NCBI RefSeq assembly: GCF_000025705.1
Contig: NC_013959.1
Location: 1,293,063 to 1,357,062, forward strand
Direction: 5' to 3'
DNA from: Sideroxydans lithotrophicus ES-1
GTDB lineage: Bacteria; Pseudomonadota; Gammaproteobacteria; Burkholderiales; Gallionellaceae
DNA length: 64,000 bases
In this document: one piece after another, positions 48,990-58,254 of the stretch
How the letters are laid out: the number at the start of each line of letters is the position of its first letter
Position numbering within the stretch: the stretch's first letter is position 1
The notes under the pieces: generated by a model
Seen by the model: the letters and a program-made list of their open reading frames with translations, nothing else
What the model was told of the DNA's origin: nothing
The model's database searches: none
Translations under genes and position numbers: made by a program

Positions 48990-49568
48990 CTACTTCCTAG
49001 CAGGTGATGCATTCACTACGACGTGAAACTTGATTTGGACTTCGTTGGCGACCGAGCTGACATCGGTCCATTCGCCTTCGCCTATCATGTAGTCGAGGCG
49101 CTTGATGGAGAAGGTGCCGTCGAAGGTGCCGCGTGTCCCTTCCGACTGGAAGGTGACGGGTGCGGCGACATCAAGCGTCTTGCCCTTGATGCTGAGTTTG
49201 CCGGTTGCCTGATAACGGTTGCCACCCAGTGCCTTGAGGCCGGTGGAGACAAAAGTTGCGGTGGGATAGTCTTTGGCGTTGAACCATTTCTTTCCAACCA
49301 CCTCTTCATTGCCTTCGTTCGAGCCGGTGTCTATGCTGGCGACATTCACTTCGATGCGAGCTTGTGCTTTGGCAAGTTTGGCTGGGTCGAAATAAAGTTC
49401 GGTCGCGAATTTCCTGAATGTGCCTTCAAGCGGCGCACCCATCAGCGTAAAACCAAACGTCACTACGCTCTGTTCCGGCTGCGCCAGCTTGTATTCAAGG
49501 GCAGATGCCGGGCTAGTCAGCAGCAACAGCATGGAAATTCCAGACAGGCACTTGGCGGGGATGTTCAT
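48990..49568 (-). CDS. Second periplasmic YceI-family protein
   Basis: A 192-aa YceI protein started at 49568 (MNIPAKCLSGISMLLLLTSPASA), which yields a proper signal peptide. The barrel motifs are VVTFGFTLMGAPLEGTFRKF, KKWFNAKDYPTATFVSTGL and ATGKLSIKGKTLDVAAPV. It lies 32 bases ahead of the other YceI gene, so they form a tandem pair by old duplication. In proteobacteria YceI genes often accompany cytochrome b561; here the partners are a pirin and an ene-reductase. Confidence 0.92.
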   Translation of the reverse strand: MNIPAKCLSGISMLLLLTSPASALEYKLAQPEQSVVTFGFTLMGAPLEGTFRKFATELYFDPAKLAKAQARIEVNVASIDTGSNEGNEEVVGKKWFNAKDYPTATFVSTGLKALGGNRYQATGKLSIKGKTLDVAAPVTFQSEGTRGTFDGTFSIKRLDYMIGEGEWTDVSSVANEVQIKFHVVVNASPARK

Positions 49569-49601
49569 TGTTTTCCTTGGAATGGTTCGCATGAATTCGA
49601 T

Positions 49602-50468
49602 TCAGGCCAGGCGTCCGTGACGAAAATCGTCCAGAGCCTGGTGTATCTCCTCCTGCTTGTTCATCACGAACGGCCCATACTGCACGATGGGCTCGTTGAG
49701 CGGCTTGCCCGCAACCAGGATCAGGCGGGAATCTTCCGCCGTGGCGACAGTGATGCCATCGGCTTCCGGCTTGTTGCTCAGGATGGCCATGCGCTGCGAG
49801 TCCACTTGTGTTTCTCCAACTTTCACTGCGCCGCGATAGACGAAGATGAATGCGTTATGCGTGTGCGGTAACGCGGTCGTGAATGAAGTTCCGGCAGGAA
49901 GGTGGATGTCGAGATACAGCGGTTCCGTGACCTCGCGCGTCACAGCGCCTGCCACACCGTTGCTGTCGCCGGCGATCACGCGTACGGTAACGCTATTTGC
50001 AGTGACATATTCCGGTATCGTCGCGCTGGCGAAATCCTTGTACCAGGGCTCAGCCATTTTTGCTTTTGCCGGCAGGTTGAGCCAAAGCTGGAAACCTTCC
50101 ATCACGCCATCCTCTTGTTCCGGTATCTCCGAGTGGATCACGCCGCGACCGGCGGTCATCCACTGTACTCCGCCGTTTTCCAGCAAGCCTTCATGTCCAG
50201 CGCTATCGCGGTGGCGCATGCGTCCGGCAAGCATGTAGGTCACCGTTTCAAAACCACGATGAGGATGATCGGGAAATCCCGCGATGTAATCGTCCGGATC
50301 GTCGCTGCCGAATGCATCCAGCATCAGGAAGGGGTCGAGTCGGCGTTGCAAATGTCCGGTGAGTACACGGGTCAGTTTCACGCCCGCACCATCCGAAGTG
50401 GCGATGCCTTCGACGATGCGCTCGACAGTTCGCGATTGCAGCCGGGTTTGTTGAATAGTGGTGTTCAT
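49602..50468 (-). CDS. Pirin family protein
   Basis: A 288-aa bicupin pirin. The N-terminal cupin carries the metal ligands in FPDHPHRGFETVTYMLAGRMRH and GVIHSE; the C-terminal cupin has LPHTHNAFIFVYRGAV. Bacterial pirins may act as quercetin dioxygenases or modulators of central enzymes. The second ATG (50468) is chosen because AAGGAG lies six bases before it. It is divergent from the LysR gene (91-base gap) and opens the pirin-YceI-YceI-ene-reductase run. Confidence 0.93.
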   Translation of the reverse strand: MNTTIQQTRLQSRTVERIVEGIATSDGAGVKLTRVLTGHLQRRLDPFLMLDAFGSDDPDDYIAGFPDHPHRGFETVTYMLAGRMRHRDSAGHEGLLENGGVQWMTAGRGVIHSEIPEQEDGVMEGFQLWLNLPAKAKMAEPWYKDFASATIPEYVTANSVTVRVIAGDSNGVAGAVTREVTEPLYLDIHLPAGTSFTTALPHTHNAFIFVYRGAVKVGETQVDSQRMAILSNKPEADGITVATAEDSRLILVAGKPLNEPIVQYGPFVMNKQEEIHQALDDFRHGRLA

Positions 50469-50558
50469 GTTCATCTCCTTAGTGGAGTAAAGTGGTTGCA
50501 TATTAGGCGTCTCGAAATATTAGATAAAGCCATGAATACGAGATAGACTGTCCCATAA

Positions 50559-51464
50559 ATGGAACAAAAGAATATTTCTGCCGATGATTACATCTTGTTC
50601 GCTGCCATTGCCGAGCAGGAAAGTCTGGTGCGTGCAGCCGAGCATCTGGGCATGCCAAAGGCGACTGTTTCACGGCGTTTGACCAATCTCGAGACGGTTC
50701 TGGGCCAGCGGTTGCTGTTGCGCACGACGCGACGCCTGACGCTCACCGAATTCGGACAGGAATTCCTCGATCATTGCCGCCGCGTGGCCGAAGAAGTCGC
50801 CACTGCCCAGGATTTTGTGCGCAGCCAGGATGTGAAGCCGCATGGCCGCTTGCGCGTCTCCATGCCTGAAGACTATGCCAAGCAGAATCTGTCGCGGGCG
50901 CTTGCCACCTTTATCGAGTCCTATCCGGAGATCCATCTGGATCTTGATCTGAGTTCGCGCCTCGTCGATCTGATCGGGGAACGTTTCGATCTTGCCATCC
51001 GCATGGGGACATTGGAGAACGATTCGACCCTGGTCGCCCGCAAGATAGACGAACAACACTTCGGCCTGTATGCCAGTCCAATCTATCTGGGACTGCATCC
51101 GGCGCCGAAACATCCGGAGGAGCTACTGCAGCACACTACGCTCAGGATGCTCTCCGACCAGGGGCAATTGATCCCATGGAAACTGTCACGAGGTAAATCC
51201 AATTGGGAAGGCGTGCCACCGGGGCGGCTGGCGTTGAATTCCATCGGCGTCATCCAGCAATTGCTGCTGGACGGCGCCGGCATCGGTGCGTTGCCCGACC
51301 GATTCACCCTGGAAGACGTGCGCCGCAATCGTCTTGTCCGGGTGTTGCCGGAATGGTGCCTGCCCTCCGTACCGGCATGGGCGGTGATGCCGATGCGCCG
51401 CTATCTACCCGCGAAGACCCGTGTTTTTCTCGATCATCTCGAGAGGTTTATGGAAAGAGGTTGA
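50559..51464 (+). CDS. LysR-family transcriptional regulator
   Basis: A 301-aa LTTR. The winged helix-turn-helix is in LFAAIAEQESLVRAAEHLGM and KATVSRRLTNLETVLG, followed by the linker helix and an effector domain with SMPEDYAKQNLSRALATF and AIRMGTLENDSTLVARK, typical of the CrgA/DsdC-like subclass acting on aldehydes or quinones. By position it should control the divergent pirin-YceI-YceI-ene-reductase run. An inverted TCTCG/CGAGA pair (50510-50543) in the gap is a weak candidate site. Confidence 0.93.
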   Translation: MEQKNISADDYILFAAIAEQESLVRAAEHLGMPKATVSRRLTNLETVLGQRLLLRTTRRLTLTEFGQEFLDHCRRVAEEVATAQDFVRSQDVKPHGRLRVSMPEDYAKQNLSRALATFIESYPEIHLDLDLSSRLVDLIGERFDLAIRMGTLENDSTLVARKIDEQHFGLYASPIYLGLHPAPKHPEELLQHTTLRMLSDQGQLIPWKLSRGKSNWEGVPPGRLALNSIGVIQQLLLDGAGIGALPDRFTLEDVRRNRLVRVLPEWCLPSVPAWAVMPMRRYLPAKTRVFLDHLERFMERG

Positions 51465-51681
51465 AAGGATTCAGTAACAGGAAGTGCATTGCATCGGATA
51501 TTGACGTCAGCGATCCTCAAACGATTCCTCCCCGGCCCTGGCGAATATCGCCGTTGTAATATTGGAACTTGAAACGCGGATTTGATCGAACTTGTAACAC
51601 ATCATGAATATTCCTGATCTGGAAAACAGCTACAATCACCAAATGATTCCACCAACGAATCGACCATGAAGGGGCTTAATC

Positions 51682-52788
51682 TTGAATTACATGCGGAAAT
51701 GTCTGGCAGTTGTTTTCATTCTGATCTGTGCACCTGCGTTCGCCGAAAGCACTAACGACCCATTCCAGGAGGTCGTCACTAAATACCTGGCGGCGAAACC
51801 CAAGCCGGTGTTGTCCGAAGAGGCGCACAAGTACAAGGTCCAGGCTGAATTCATGGTGCAACAGAAGCAACCTGGCAAGGCAATGGAACTCTATGGCAAG
51901 GCTTTGAATATCGCCCCCTGGTGGCCGGAGGGACACTTCCGGCTTGCCTTGCTGCTTGGTGATACAAATAAGTATCGTGATGCAACACAGGAAATGAAAC
52001 GCTATCTGATGCTTGCTCCAGATGGCCCCGATGCGCGTGCAGCGCAGGACAAGATATACCAATGGGAATTGGTGGTCGTACCGGAAGCCGGCAAGACTTC
52101 AAAGGACTGCCCGGAATGTCCGGAAATGGTGGAGATACCGGCAGGCAGTTTCGATATGGGTTCGAACGATGGAGAGCCGGACGAGAAGCCTGTACATCAT
52201 GTGACCATTGCGAAACGCTTCGCCATTGGCAAGACTGAGGTGACACAGGCGCAATGGCATGCGGTGATGGGTAGCGATCCGAGCTATTTCACTGGCTGTG
52301 GCGACAACTGCCCCGTGGAGCAGGTCAGCTGGGATGATGCCCAGGCGTTCATCCACAAGCTCAATGCCAAGACTGGAAAGAATTATCGCCTGCCTTCCGA
52401 GGCCGAATGGGAATATGCCTGCCGTGCCGGAAATCAGCAGGAGTTTTGTGGCAGTGACAATGGGAACGCCGTGTCGTGGACCAGTTTCAATAGCGGCAGT
52501 TTCTTCTTCAATACCCCCCATCCGGTTGCAACCAAGCAAGCCAATGCTTTCGGCCTATACGACATGAGCGGCAACGTATGGGAATGGGTCCAGGATACCT
52601 ATCACGATAGTTACACGGGTGCTCCCATAGATGGCAGTGCATGGGATGGCGATTCGTCCATGCATGTGCTTCGCGGGGGATCGTGGGGGTACGACCAGAA
52701 ATTCAGCCGCGCGGCTTCGCGTTCCAAGTTCGGTCCGAATTACCGTTACTATAGTTATGGTTTCCGTCTGGCAATGACGCTGCCTTAG
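51682..52788 (+). CDS. Exported SUMF1/FGE-domain protein without the catalytic cysteines
   Basis: This 368-aa protein has a signal peptide (MRKCLAVVFILICAPAFA), a TPR-like pair of helices (about residues 50-125, KAMELYGKALNIAPWWPEG), then a SUMF1 domain: MVEIPAGSFDMGSNDGEPDE, LPSEAEWEYACRAGNQ, GLYDMSGNVWEWVQD, RGGSW and YGFRLA. In formylglycine-generating enzymes two Cys lie before the GFR motif; here RGGSWGYDQKFSRAASRS has none. A structural or binding role is more likely than sulfatase activation. TTG at 51682 fits AGGGG spacing; ATG at 51691 is the alternative. Confidence 0.85.
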   Translation: MNYMRKCLAVVFILICAPAFAESTNDPFQEVVTKYLAAKPKPVLSEEAHKYKVQAEFMVQQKQPGKAMELYGKALNIAPWWPEGHFRLALLLGDTNKYRDATQEMKRYLMLAPDGPDARAAQDKIYQWELVVVPEAGKTSKDCPECPEMVEIPAGSFDMGSNDGEPDEKPVHHVTIAKRFAIGKTEVTQAQWHAVMGSDPSYFTGCGDNCPVEQVSWDDAQAFIHKLNAKTGKNYRLPSEAEWEYACRAGNQQEFCGSDNGNAVSWTSFNSGSFFFNTPHPVATKQANAFGLYDMSGNVWEWVQDTYHDSYTGAPIDGSAWDGDSSMHVLRGGSWGYDQKFSRAASRSKFGPNYRYYSYGFRLAMTLP

Positions 52789-52807
52789 CAGAAGTGAAAC
52801 TGAAAAC

Positions 52808-52835
52808 AAAAAAGCCGACTTGCGTCGGCTTTTTT
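52808..52835. terminator. Bidirectional terminator between the SUMF1 and cytochrome genes
   Basis: AAAAAAGCCGAC and GTCGGCTTTTTT form a 12-bp stem with a 4-base loop and T-runs on both strands. It serves the plus-strand SUMF1 gene and the minus-strand cytochrome gene. Confidence 0.88.
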
Positions 52836-52851
52836 GTTATTGGTGCAAAAC

Positions 52852-53229
52852 TTACTTGGCGAGACCCAAGATAAACTCGACCAATTCCTTCATGTCGCCT
52901 TGCTTCTTGCCGGATGGGTCATTAGGAACCATCGCTGCGGAACCCCAGTTACCATGGCCGCCCTTGGAAACCTTCACCATCAGGCCTTCAACCAGAGGAT
53001 ATTCCTTGGCATCGGCAGCTGCCGAACCGTTGTTCGAATACTTGTATGTTGTAGCGCCCTTGTACTTCTTGGCTACATCAGCCCAAGCTGGGCCAACCAC
53101 CTTGTGATCGATTGCGTGGCAAGCTGTACAGCCATTTTTCTTGGCTACAGCAGGCATCTCGGCTGCCATTGCGCTACCTGCAATCATCAAGCCTGCTGCT
53201 ACTGTTATGTTTACGATAAAAGATTTCAT
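52852..53229 (-). CDS. Periplasmic class I cytochrome c (c551/c552 type)
   Basis: A 125-aa protein with a signal peptide ending GSAMA, heme site GCTACHAIDHKVVGPAW and the Met-ligand region GGHGNWGSAAMVPNDPS, both typical of cytochrome c551/c552. It carries electrons between periplasmic oxidoreductases and terminal oxidases. It is a single gene with a bidirectional terminator at its 3' end. Its A/T-rich upstream region lies in a 437-base gap. Confidence 0.94.
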   Translation of the reverse strand: MKSFIVNITVAAGLMIAGSAMAAEMPAVAKKNGCTACHAIDHKVVGPAWADVAKKYKGATTYKYSNNGSAAADAKEYPLVEGLMVKVSKGGHGNWGSAAMVPNDPSGKKQGDMKELVEFILGLAK

Positions 53230-53666
53230 TGTTTCCCCTGATTGTTTAAATTACGAAAGATTAACTTTCTGATCTGTCGTCTATCTTAATTTGTCGATTT
53301 ATCACAAAGATATGAGTTTGTGATGCATTTTGGATAGTTCGACGCCGCATATCCTAGCAATGAGTATGTTAATAAAACGTAAATTAATCATTAAATGGAG
53401 GTTAAATTAGCGTTTAATGCAACACGCCCGGATGAGAATGTTAAATGGAAACAAAACCCAAATATTTGGCCTAAGTGCTTGAATAAAACACTTGGGTATG
53501 TATAGTTGAATATGCGAGAACAGCAAGTATTCTGGTTGTCGCGCATGTCGCAGCTCCTGCAAGAGGGACAAATGCGTAGTGATGACATGCGAATTACGCG
53601 ATATCGGGTTGATCCAAGCGCCAGACTACTCCTGCATGTACTTTCTTCTGCAGAAGGGAGGCTACC
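53230..53666. other. 437-base intergenic region, A/T-rich
   Basis: It contains the cytochrome promoter side (minus) and the leader of the 131-aa gene (plus). I see A/T-rich stretches at 53275-53460, a short imperfect hairpin CCTAAGTG/CACTTGGG near 53470-53500, and a good ribosome site GGGAGG just before 53667. No convincing gene; open frames here look like chance. Confidence 0.5.
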
Positions 53667-54062
53667 ATGGCTGCATTCTTTGGAATTGACGAATTCAAAG
53701 CACAAGGTTTCATCGACAGGAGTGTCGTATGCATCCCGCACGATGGAGATGGGCGGCCGGATTTGCACGCCATCGTTGCGCCGATCAAGAACGAAGACAT
53801 CGTTTTCATCAAGCAGTGTACACCGCAATTGGAATTGCATATCAAGGCTATCGGTATCGTTCAGTCCGATTATCCAACCGAGAGCATCCTGGGTATGTGC
53901 TTGCCGGTGAATTGGGTATGGCAAGGGGAGAAAGTGCCTGTCAATGTCGATGAATCTTCGTCTTTGTGCGGTGCGGCGCTTTACGAAGAGCACAGTATTT
54001 CCGTGCAAAAGGAGATCATAGACCTGCTTCCGGAGAAGCACCGTATGCCGCAAGAGTGGTAA
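53667..54062 (+). CDS. Hypothetical soluble protein
   Basis: A 131-aa protein with no signal peptide, starting MAAFFGIDEFKAQGFIDRSV after a GGGAGG site. It is acidic and mixed alpha/beta in composition, with LELHIKAIGIVQSDYPTESI and VNVDESSSLCGAALYEEHSI. I do not recognise it. The strong start and absence of overlap support a real gene. It is followed 39 bases later by a 29-aa membrane peptide on the same strand, perhaps one transcript. Confidence 0.65.
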   Translation: MAAFFGIDEFKAQGFIDRSVVCIPHDGDGRPDLHAIVAPIKNEDIVFIKQCTPQLELHIKAIGIVQSDYPTESILGMCLPVNWVWQGEKVPVNVDESSSLCGAALYEEHSISVQKEIIDLLPEKHRMPQEW

Positions 54063-54101
54063 ATCCTTTATGAGGTACAGACCGAACAAAAGGAGAATAT
54101 G

Positions 54102-54191
54102 ATGAGTAGCGTATGGAGCAGTATTTTGACTTTCTTCGCGATCACTTTGGTGCTCGTCTTGATAGGTGTGCTGTTCTTCGCCTCACATTGA
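54102..54191 (+). CDS. Small 29-aa single-helix membrane peptide
   Basis: AGGAG at 54091-54095 precedes two adjacent ATGs (54099 and 54102). The second gives MSSVWSSILTFFAITLVLVL followed by IGVLFFASH and TGA: a 29-aa peptide with a hydrophobic helix of about 20 residues. The strong ribosome site with good spacing argues for translation. It lies just after the 131-aa gene, so it may be its membrane partner. Other frames across this stretch look like chance. Confidence 0.55.
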   Translation: MSSVWSSILTFFAITLVLVLIGVLFFASH

Positions 54192-54384
54192 GGGTCAATT
54201 GGATCCATGACCGGCTTTCAGGAAAGAGGCAGTGCAGGGCAATAGGCACGCTGGAAGGGATGGAGTCTTTGGCGAAATTCGGTCTTGTTGCTGGCCAGGG
54301 TAAACTGTGACATCGTTTGAACCGATGTTGCCAATATGTCCTGCAGGCAATTCGCTCTGTGGGCCGAGTGTGAAAGGATGCTGC

Positions 54385-54585
54385 ATGACTTCAAGATTTG
54401 CTGTCGGGGGGATGCTGTTGCTGCTCTGTTTTGGCGCGTTCGCAGCCGGTGCTCCCTGGTATAAATGGAAGAACAGGACGGACGGAACGATCATCTGCGC
54501 GCAAATATCTCCCGGAGAGGCATGGTATAGATTTCAGGGGCCATATATGGAATCGCGCTGCAGCAAGCTTGGCAATCCGCAATGA
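54385..54585 (+). CDS. Small exported hypothetical protein
   Basis: A 66-aa protein with signal peptide MTSRFAVGGMLLLLCFGAFA and a mature part of about 45 residues with two Cys (IICAQISPGEAW and ESRCSKLGNPQ) that may form a disulfide. AAAGGA lies six bases before the ATG. The mature region GAPWYKWKNRTDGTIICAQ is of a kind often seen in short secreted hypotheticals. No family assignment. Confidence 0.65.
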   Translation: MTSRFAVGGMLLLLCFGAFAAGAPWYKWKNRTDGTIICAQISPGEAWYRFQGPYMESRCSKLGNPQ

Positions 54586-54664
54586 TCAGTTGATCGCGTG
54601 GAGACGGATCAAATGCTTCCGGATTGATGCGAAAACAGCCGGGTGTATTCGACGACTTGGATAA

Positions 54665-54691
54665 AAGGGGCCGACGATTCGCCGGCCCCTT
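54665..54691. terminator. Hairpin terminator after hppA, usable from both sides
   Basis: AAGGGGCCG / CGGCCCCTT arms form the stem, with TTTTT shortly downstream on plus and TTTTAT on minus. It ends the pfp-hppA unit on the minus strand and probably the small exported gene on plus. Confidence 0.8.
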
Positions 54692-54719
54692 GGTTTTTGA
54701 TCAACAGCGAGAGCTGTGA

Positions 54720-56765
54720 TTACAGTAGCGGAACGATCATCAGCGCAACGATGTTGATGATCTTGATCAGCGGGTTCACCGCCGGACCGGCAGTATCCTT
54801 GTAGGGGTCGCCCACGGTGTCACCGGTCACAGCCGCCTTGTGCGCTTCCGAGCCTTTGCCGCCGTAGTTGCCTTCCTCGATATATTTCTTCGCGTTGTCC
54901 CATGCGCCGCCGCCGGTGGTCATCGAGATCGCAACGAAAATGCCGGTGACGATGGTGCCGACCAGCACGCCGCCCAGAGCCACCGGGCCGAGGATCAGGC
55001 CTACGATGACGGGTACGGCAACAGGCAACAGCGAAGGAATAATCATCTCCTTGATCGCGGCTTTGGTCAGCATGTCCACGCAGGTGCCGTATTCCGGTTT
55101 GCCGGTGCCCTCCATGATGCCGGGGATTTCCTTGAACTGGCGGCGCACTTCAACCACCACGCTACCTGCCGCGCGGCCCACCGCTTCCATGCCCATCGCG
55201 CCAAACAGGTATGGCACCATGCCGCCGATGAACAGACCGATGATGACCATGTGATCGGACAAGTCAAAGAGCATGCCTGGGTGATTGGTGGAAAGTGCGT
55301 GGGTGTAGTCGGCAAACAGTACCAGCGCGGCCAGACCGGCGGAACCGATGGCGTAGCCTTTGGTAACAGCCTTGGTGGTGTTGCCCACGGCGTCGAGCGG
55401 GTCGGTGATGTTGCGGATGGACTCATCCAGACCGGCCATTTCCGCGATACCGCCAGCGTTGTCGGTGATCGGGCCGTAAGCGTCGAGTGCCACGATGATG
55501 CCGGCCATGGAGAGCATCGAGGTTGCAGCGATGGCGATGGTGTACAAGCCACCATGTTCTCCACCCAGTGAGTAAGCGGCATAGATCGCCAGACACACGG
55601 CCAGCACTGGTGCCGCAGTGGATTTCATGGAAACACCCAGTCCAGCGATGACGTTGGTGCCATGGCCGGTGGTGGAAGCTTGTGCGATATGCCTTACCGG
55701 GCTGAATTCGGTGGCGGTGTAATATTCAGTGATCCACACCATTGCTGCTGTCAATGCGAGACCGATCAGCGAAGCCAGGTACAGATTCATCGACGATACC
55801 AATGTGCCGCCAATCATCACGCCATCGCCGAGTATCCATTTGGTCACTGGATAGAACGCGACGAGTGCGAGTACTGCGGAGACGGTCAGGCCGCGATACA
55901 AGGCGTTCATGATCTTGCCGCCTTCGCGGGCATGGACGAAGAAGGTGCCGACTATCGAAGCAATGATGGAAACTCCGCCCAATACGAGGGGATAAATCAC
56001 CGCATTGGGTGAGTCGCCCGAGATCATCAGGCCGCCCAGCACCATGGTGGCGATGATGGTCACCGCGTAGGTCTCGAACAAGTCGGCTGCCATACCAGCG
56101 CAGTCACCGACGTTGTCGCCCACGTTGTCGGCGATCACGGCTGGGTTGCGAGGGTCATCTTCCGGGATACCGGCTTCGACTTTACCGACCAGGTCGGCAC
56201 CAACGTCTGCACCCTTGGTGAAGATGCCGCCACCGAGACGGGCGAAGATGGAGATCAGCGATCCGCCGAAGCCCAATCCTACCAAGGCATGTGTAGCCTG
56301 CGTCGTGGTCTCGCCCATGCTGGTGAGAAAGATATAATACCCCGCCACGCCGAGCAGACCCAGGCCAACCACCAGCAAGCCTGTGATCGCGCCACCCTTG
56401 AATGCGACATTCAAGGCGGCATTAAGTCCGTTTTTGGCTGCCTCCGCAGTGCGTACATTGGCGCGAACCGAGACGTTCATGCCGATGAAGCCGGTCAAAC
56501 CCGAAAGGAGAGCGCCGATGGCGAAGCCCACCGCAGTCTGCCAGTGGAGCGCATAGAAGATGGCGATGAACAAAGCAACACCGACCCAGGCGATGGCAGT
56601 GTACTGACGTTTCAAATAGGCGGAGGCTCCCTCTTGTACCGCAGCTGCGATGCTCTGCATCTTCTCGCTGCCGGTCGATAATCCCAATATCCACTTACTC
56701 GAAATTACGCCATACAGAATCGCTGCAATCGCACAAAACAGTGCAAAACCCAAGCCACCTGCCAT
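54720..56765 (-). CDS. hppA: K+-independent proton-translocating membrane pyrophosphatase
   Basis: A 681-aa, about 16-helix pump that couples PPi hydrolysis to proton export. The active-site motif [23 protein letters not shown] and the C-terminal [22 protein letters not shown] are present. The segment [10 protein letters not shown] has Lys at the position that in K+-dependent pumps is Ala, so it should be K+-independent and H+-specific. The start at 56765 ([14 protein letters not shown]) is behind GAGGAG; a longer frame to 56945 overlaps the PFK gene. It lies 53 bases after pfp, so the two form one unit. Confidence 0.96.
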   Translation of the reverse strand: MAGGLGFALFCAIAAILYGVISSKWILGLSTGSEKMQSIAAAVQEGASAYLKRQYTAIAWVGVALFIAIFYALHWQTAVGFAIGALLSGLTGFIGMNVSVRANVRTAEAAKNGLNAALNVAFKGGAITGLLVVGLGLLGVAGYYIFLTSMGETTTQATHALVGLGFGGSLISIFARLGGGIFTKGADVGADLVGKVEAGIPEDDPRNPAVIADNVGDNVGDCAGMAADLFETYAVTIIATMVLGGLMISGDSPNAVIYPLVLGGVSIIASIVGTFFVHAREGGKIMNALYRGLTVSAVLALVAFYPVTKWILGDGVMIGGTLVSSMNLYLASLIGLALTAAMVWITEYYTATEFSPVRHIAQASTTGHGTNVIAGLGVSMKSTAAPVLAVCLAIYAAYSLGGEHGGLYTIAIAATSMLSMAGIIVALDAYGPITDNAGGIAEMAGLDESIRNITDPLDAVGNTTKAVTKGYAIGSAGLAALVLFADYTHALSTNHPGMLFDLSDHMVIIGLFIGGMVPYLFGAMGMEAVGRAAGSVVVEVRRQFKEIPGIMEGTGKPEYGTCVDMLTKAAIKEMIIPSLLPVAVPVIVGLILGPVALGGVLVGTIVTGIFVAISMTTGGGAWDNAKKYIEEGNYGGKGSEAHKAAVTGDTVGDPYKDTAGPAVNPLIKIINIVALMIVPLL

Positions 56766-56818
56766 GATCTTCTCCTCAAGTAAAAACCGCTCCTTGGGGA
56801 GCGGCGGGTTAACGGCAA

Positions 56819-58072
56819 TTAAATCTTGAACTCTGCCAATTTCTTTGCGACGGCTATATTTTTCAATTGCACATATTGTGGCAATCCGTCCTTGTATGGC
56901 GGGTAATCCTCGCCCTTGATGAGTGGCGTGAGATAGGCGCGGCATTTTTCGGTGATGCCGAAGCCGTCAGGTGTAATGAAATTGCGCGGCATGAATTTTT
57001 CGACGTTGGCGACTTTCGACAGCGGAGCGACGCCGACCTTCCATTTGTATGGCTTGTCTGAAATGCGCTCCACCGTCGGCATCACGGCATTCTGGCCTTT
57101 GAGTGCCAGCTCGACTGCGGATTTGCCCAGCGCATAAGCCTGTTCGACGTCGGTCTTGGAGGCGATGTGGCGTGCGGCGCGTTGCAGATAATCGGCTACA
57201 GCCCAATGGAACTTATGCCCCAGCGCCTCCTTGACCATATTGGCGACCACGGGGGCAGCCCCACCGAGTTGGGCGTGCCCGAAGGCATCGCGCGTGCCCT
57301 GTTCGGCGAGGAACTTGCCATCCGGGTAATGGCAGCCTTCCGACACCACCACGCTGCAATAGCCGTGCTTCTCCACCATCGCACTGACCTTGGCGAGGAA
57401 CTTCTTCTGGTCGAATTCGATCTCCGGGAACAGGATGACCACCGGAATTCCTTGCTCTTCGGCGAGCCCCCCGGCTGCGGCGATCCAGCCGGCATGGCGG
57501 CCCATCACCTCCAGCACGAACACCTTGGTCGAAGTCTTGGCCATAGAGCGTACATCGAAGCTGGCCTCCAGCGTGGAAACGGCGATGTACTTGGCGACAG
57601 AACCGAAACCGGGGCAGCAATCGGTGATCGGCAGATCGTTGTCAACGGTCTTGGGTACATGGATGGCCTGCACCGGATAACCCATGGTTTCGGACAATTG
57701 CGATACCTTGTAACAGGTGTCGGCCGAATCGCCGCCGCCGTTGTAGAAGAAATAGCCGATGTTGTGTGCCTTGAATACTTCGATCAGGCGCTCGTATTCG
57801 CGCTTGTTCTGTTCCAGTGATTTGAGCTTGAAGCGGCAGGATCCGAATGCACCGGAAGGTGTGGTGCGCAGCGCAGCGATGGCTTTGGCGGATTCTTTGG
57901 TGGTGTCGATCAGGTCTTCGGTGAGGGCGCCGATGATGCCGTTGCGCCCCGCGTATACCTTGCCGATCTTGTCTTTGTGATTGCGGGCGGTCTCGATGAC
58001 GCCGCAGGCTGAAGCATTGATGACGGCTGTGACGCCGCCGGATTGTGCATAGAACGCGTTCTTTTTAGCCAT
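56819..58072 (-). CDS. pfp: Pyrophosphate-dependent 6-phosphofructokinase
   Basis: A 417-aa PFK-A-type enzyme. The motif at the phosphoryl-donor site is [14 protein letters not shown]: Asp follows the third Gly, the position that makes PFKs PPi-specific, while the preceding Asp of ATP-type enzymes is replaced by Gly. [13 protein letters not shown] contains the catalytic Asp and Lys of PPi enzymes. It catalyses reversible F6P + PPi to FBP + Pi. With hppA downstream (53 bases), PPi made in the gluconeogenic or Calvin-cycle direction could drive the proton pump, as described for methanotrophs with a pfp-hppA operon. Confidence 0.93.
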   Translation of the reverse strand: MAKKNAFYAQSGGVTAVINASACGVIETARNHKDKIGKVYAGRNGIIGALTEDLIDTTKESAKAIAALRTTPSGAFGSCRFKLKSLEQNKREYERLIEVFKAHNIGYFFYNGGGDSADTCYKVSQLSETMGYPVQAIHVPKTVDNDLPITDCCPGFGSVAKYIAVSTLEASFDVRSMAKTSTKVFVLEVMGRHAGWIAAAGGLAEEQGIPVVILFPEIEFDQKKFLAKVSAMVEKHGYCSVVVSEGCHYPDGKFLAEQGTRDAFGHAQLGGAAPVVANMVKEALGHKFHWAVADYLQRAARHIASKTDVEQAYALGKSAVELALKGQNAVMPTVERISDKPYKWKVGVAPLSKVANVEKFMPRNFITPDGFGITEKCRAYLTPLIKGEDYPPYKDGLPQYVQLKNIAVAKKLAEFKI

Positions 58073-58254
58073 ATTCTGCTCTCCATCAGTAATTGTGATG
58101 TAACCGTCCGGGTCGCGATGCCGGAGCTATCTTAACGCTTTTCGAGGATGCAGGTGTTACTGAAGGAAATCACGGCCTGTCGGCTTGGCCCAGACTCAAG
58201 TAGAATGGCGCCGCACAGGATGTGAAATCAATAGAATTTAGGGGGAAGAAGCAG

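Noticed and set aside
53391-54089. 232-codon minus-strand frame over the 53.4-54.1 kb region
   Set aside because: It covers the 131-aa plus-strand gene, which has a good ribosome site; the minus frame has none and its sequence does not look like a protein.
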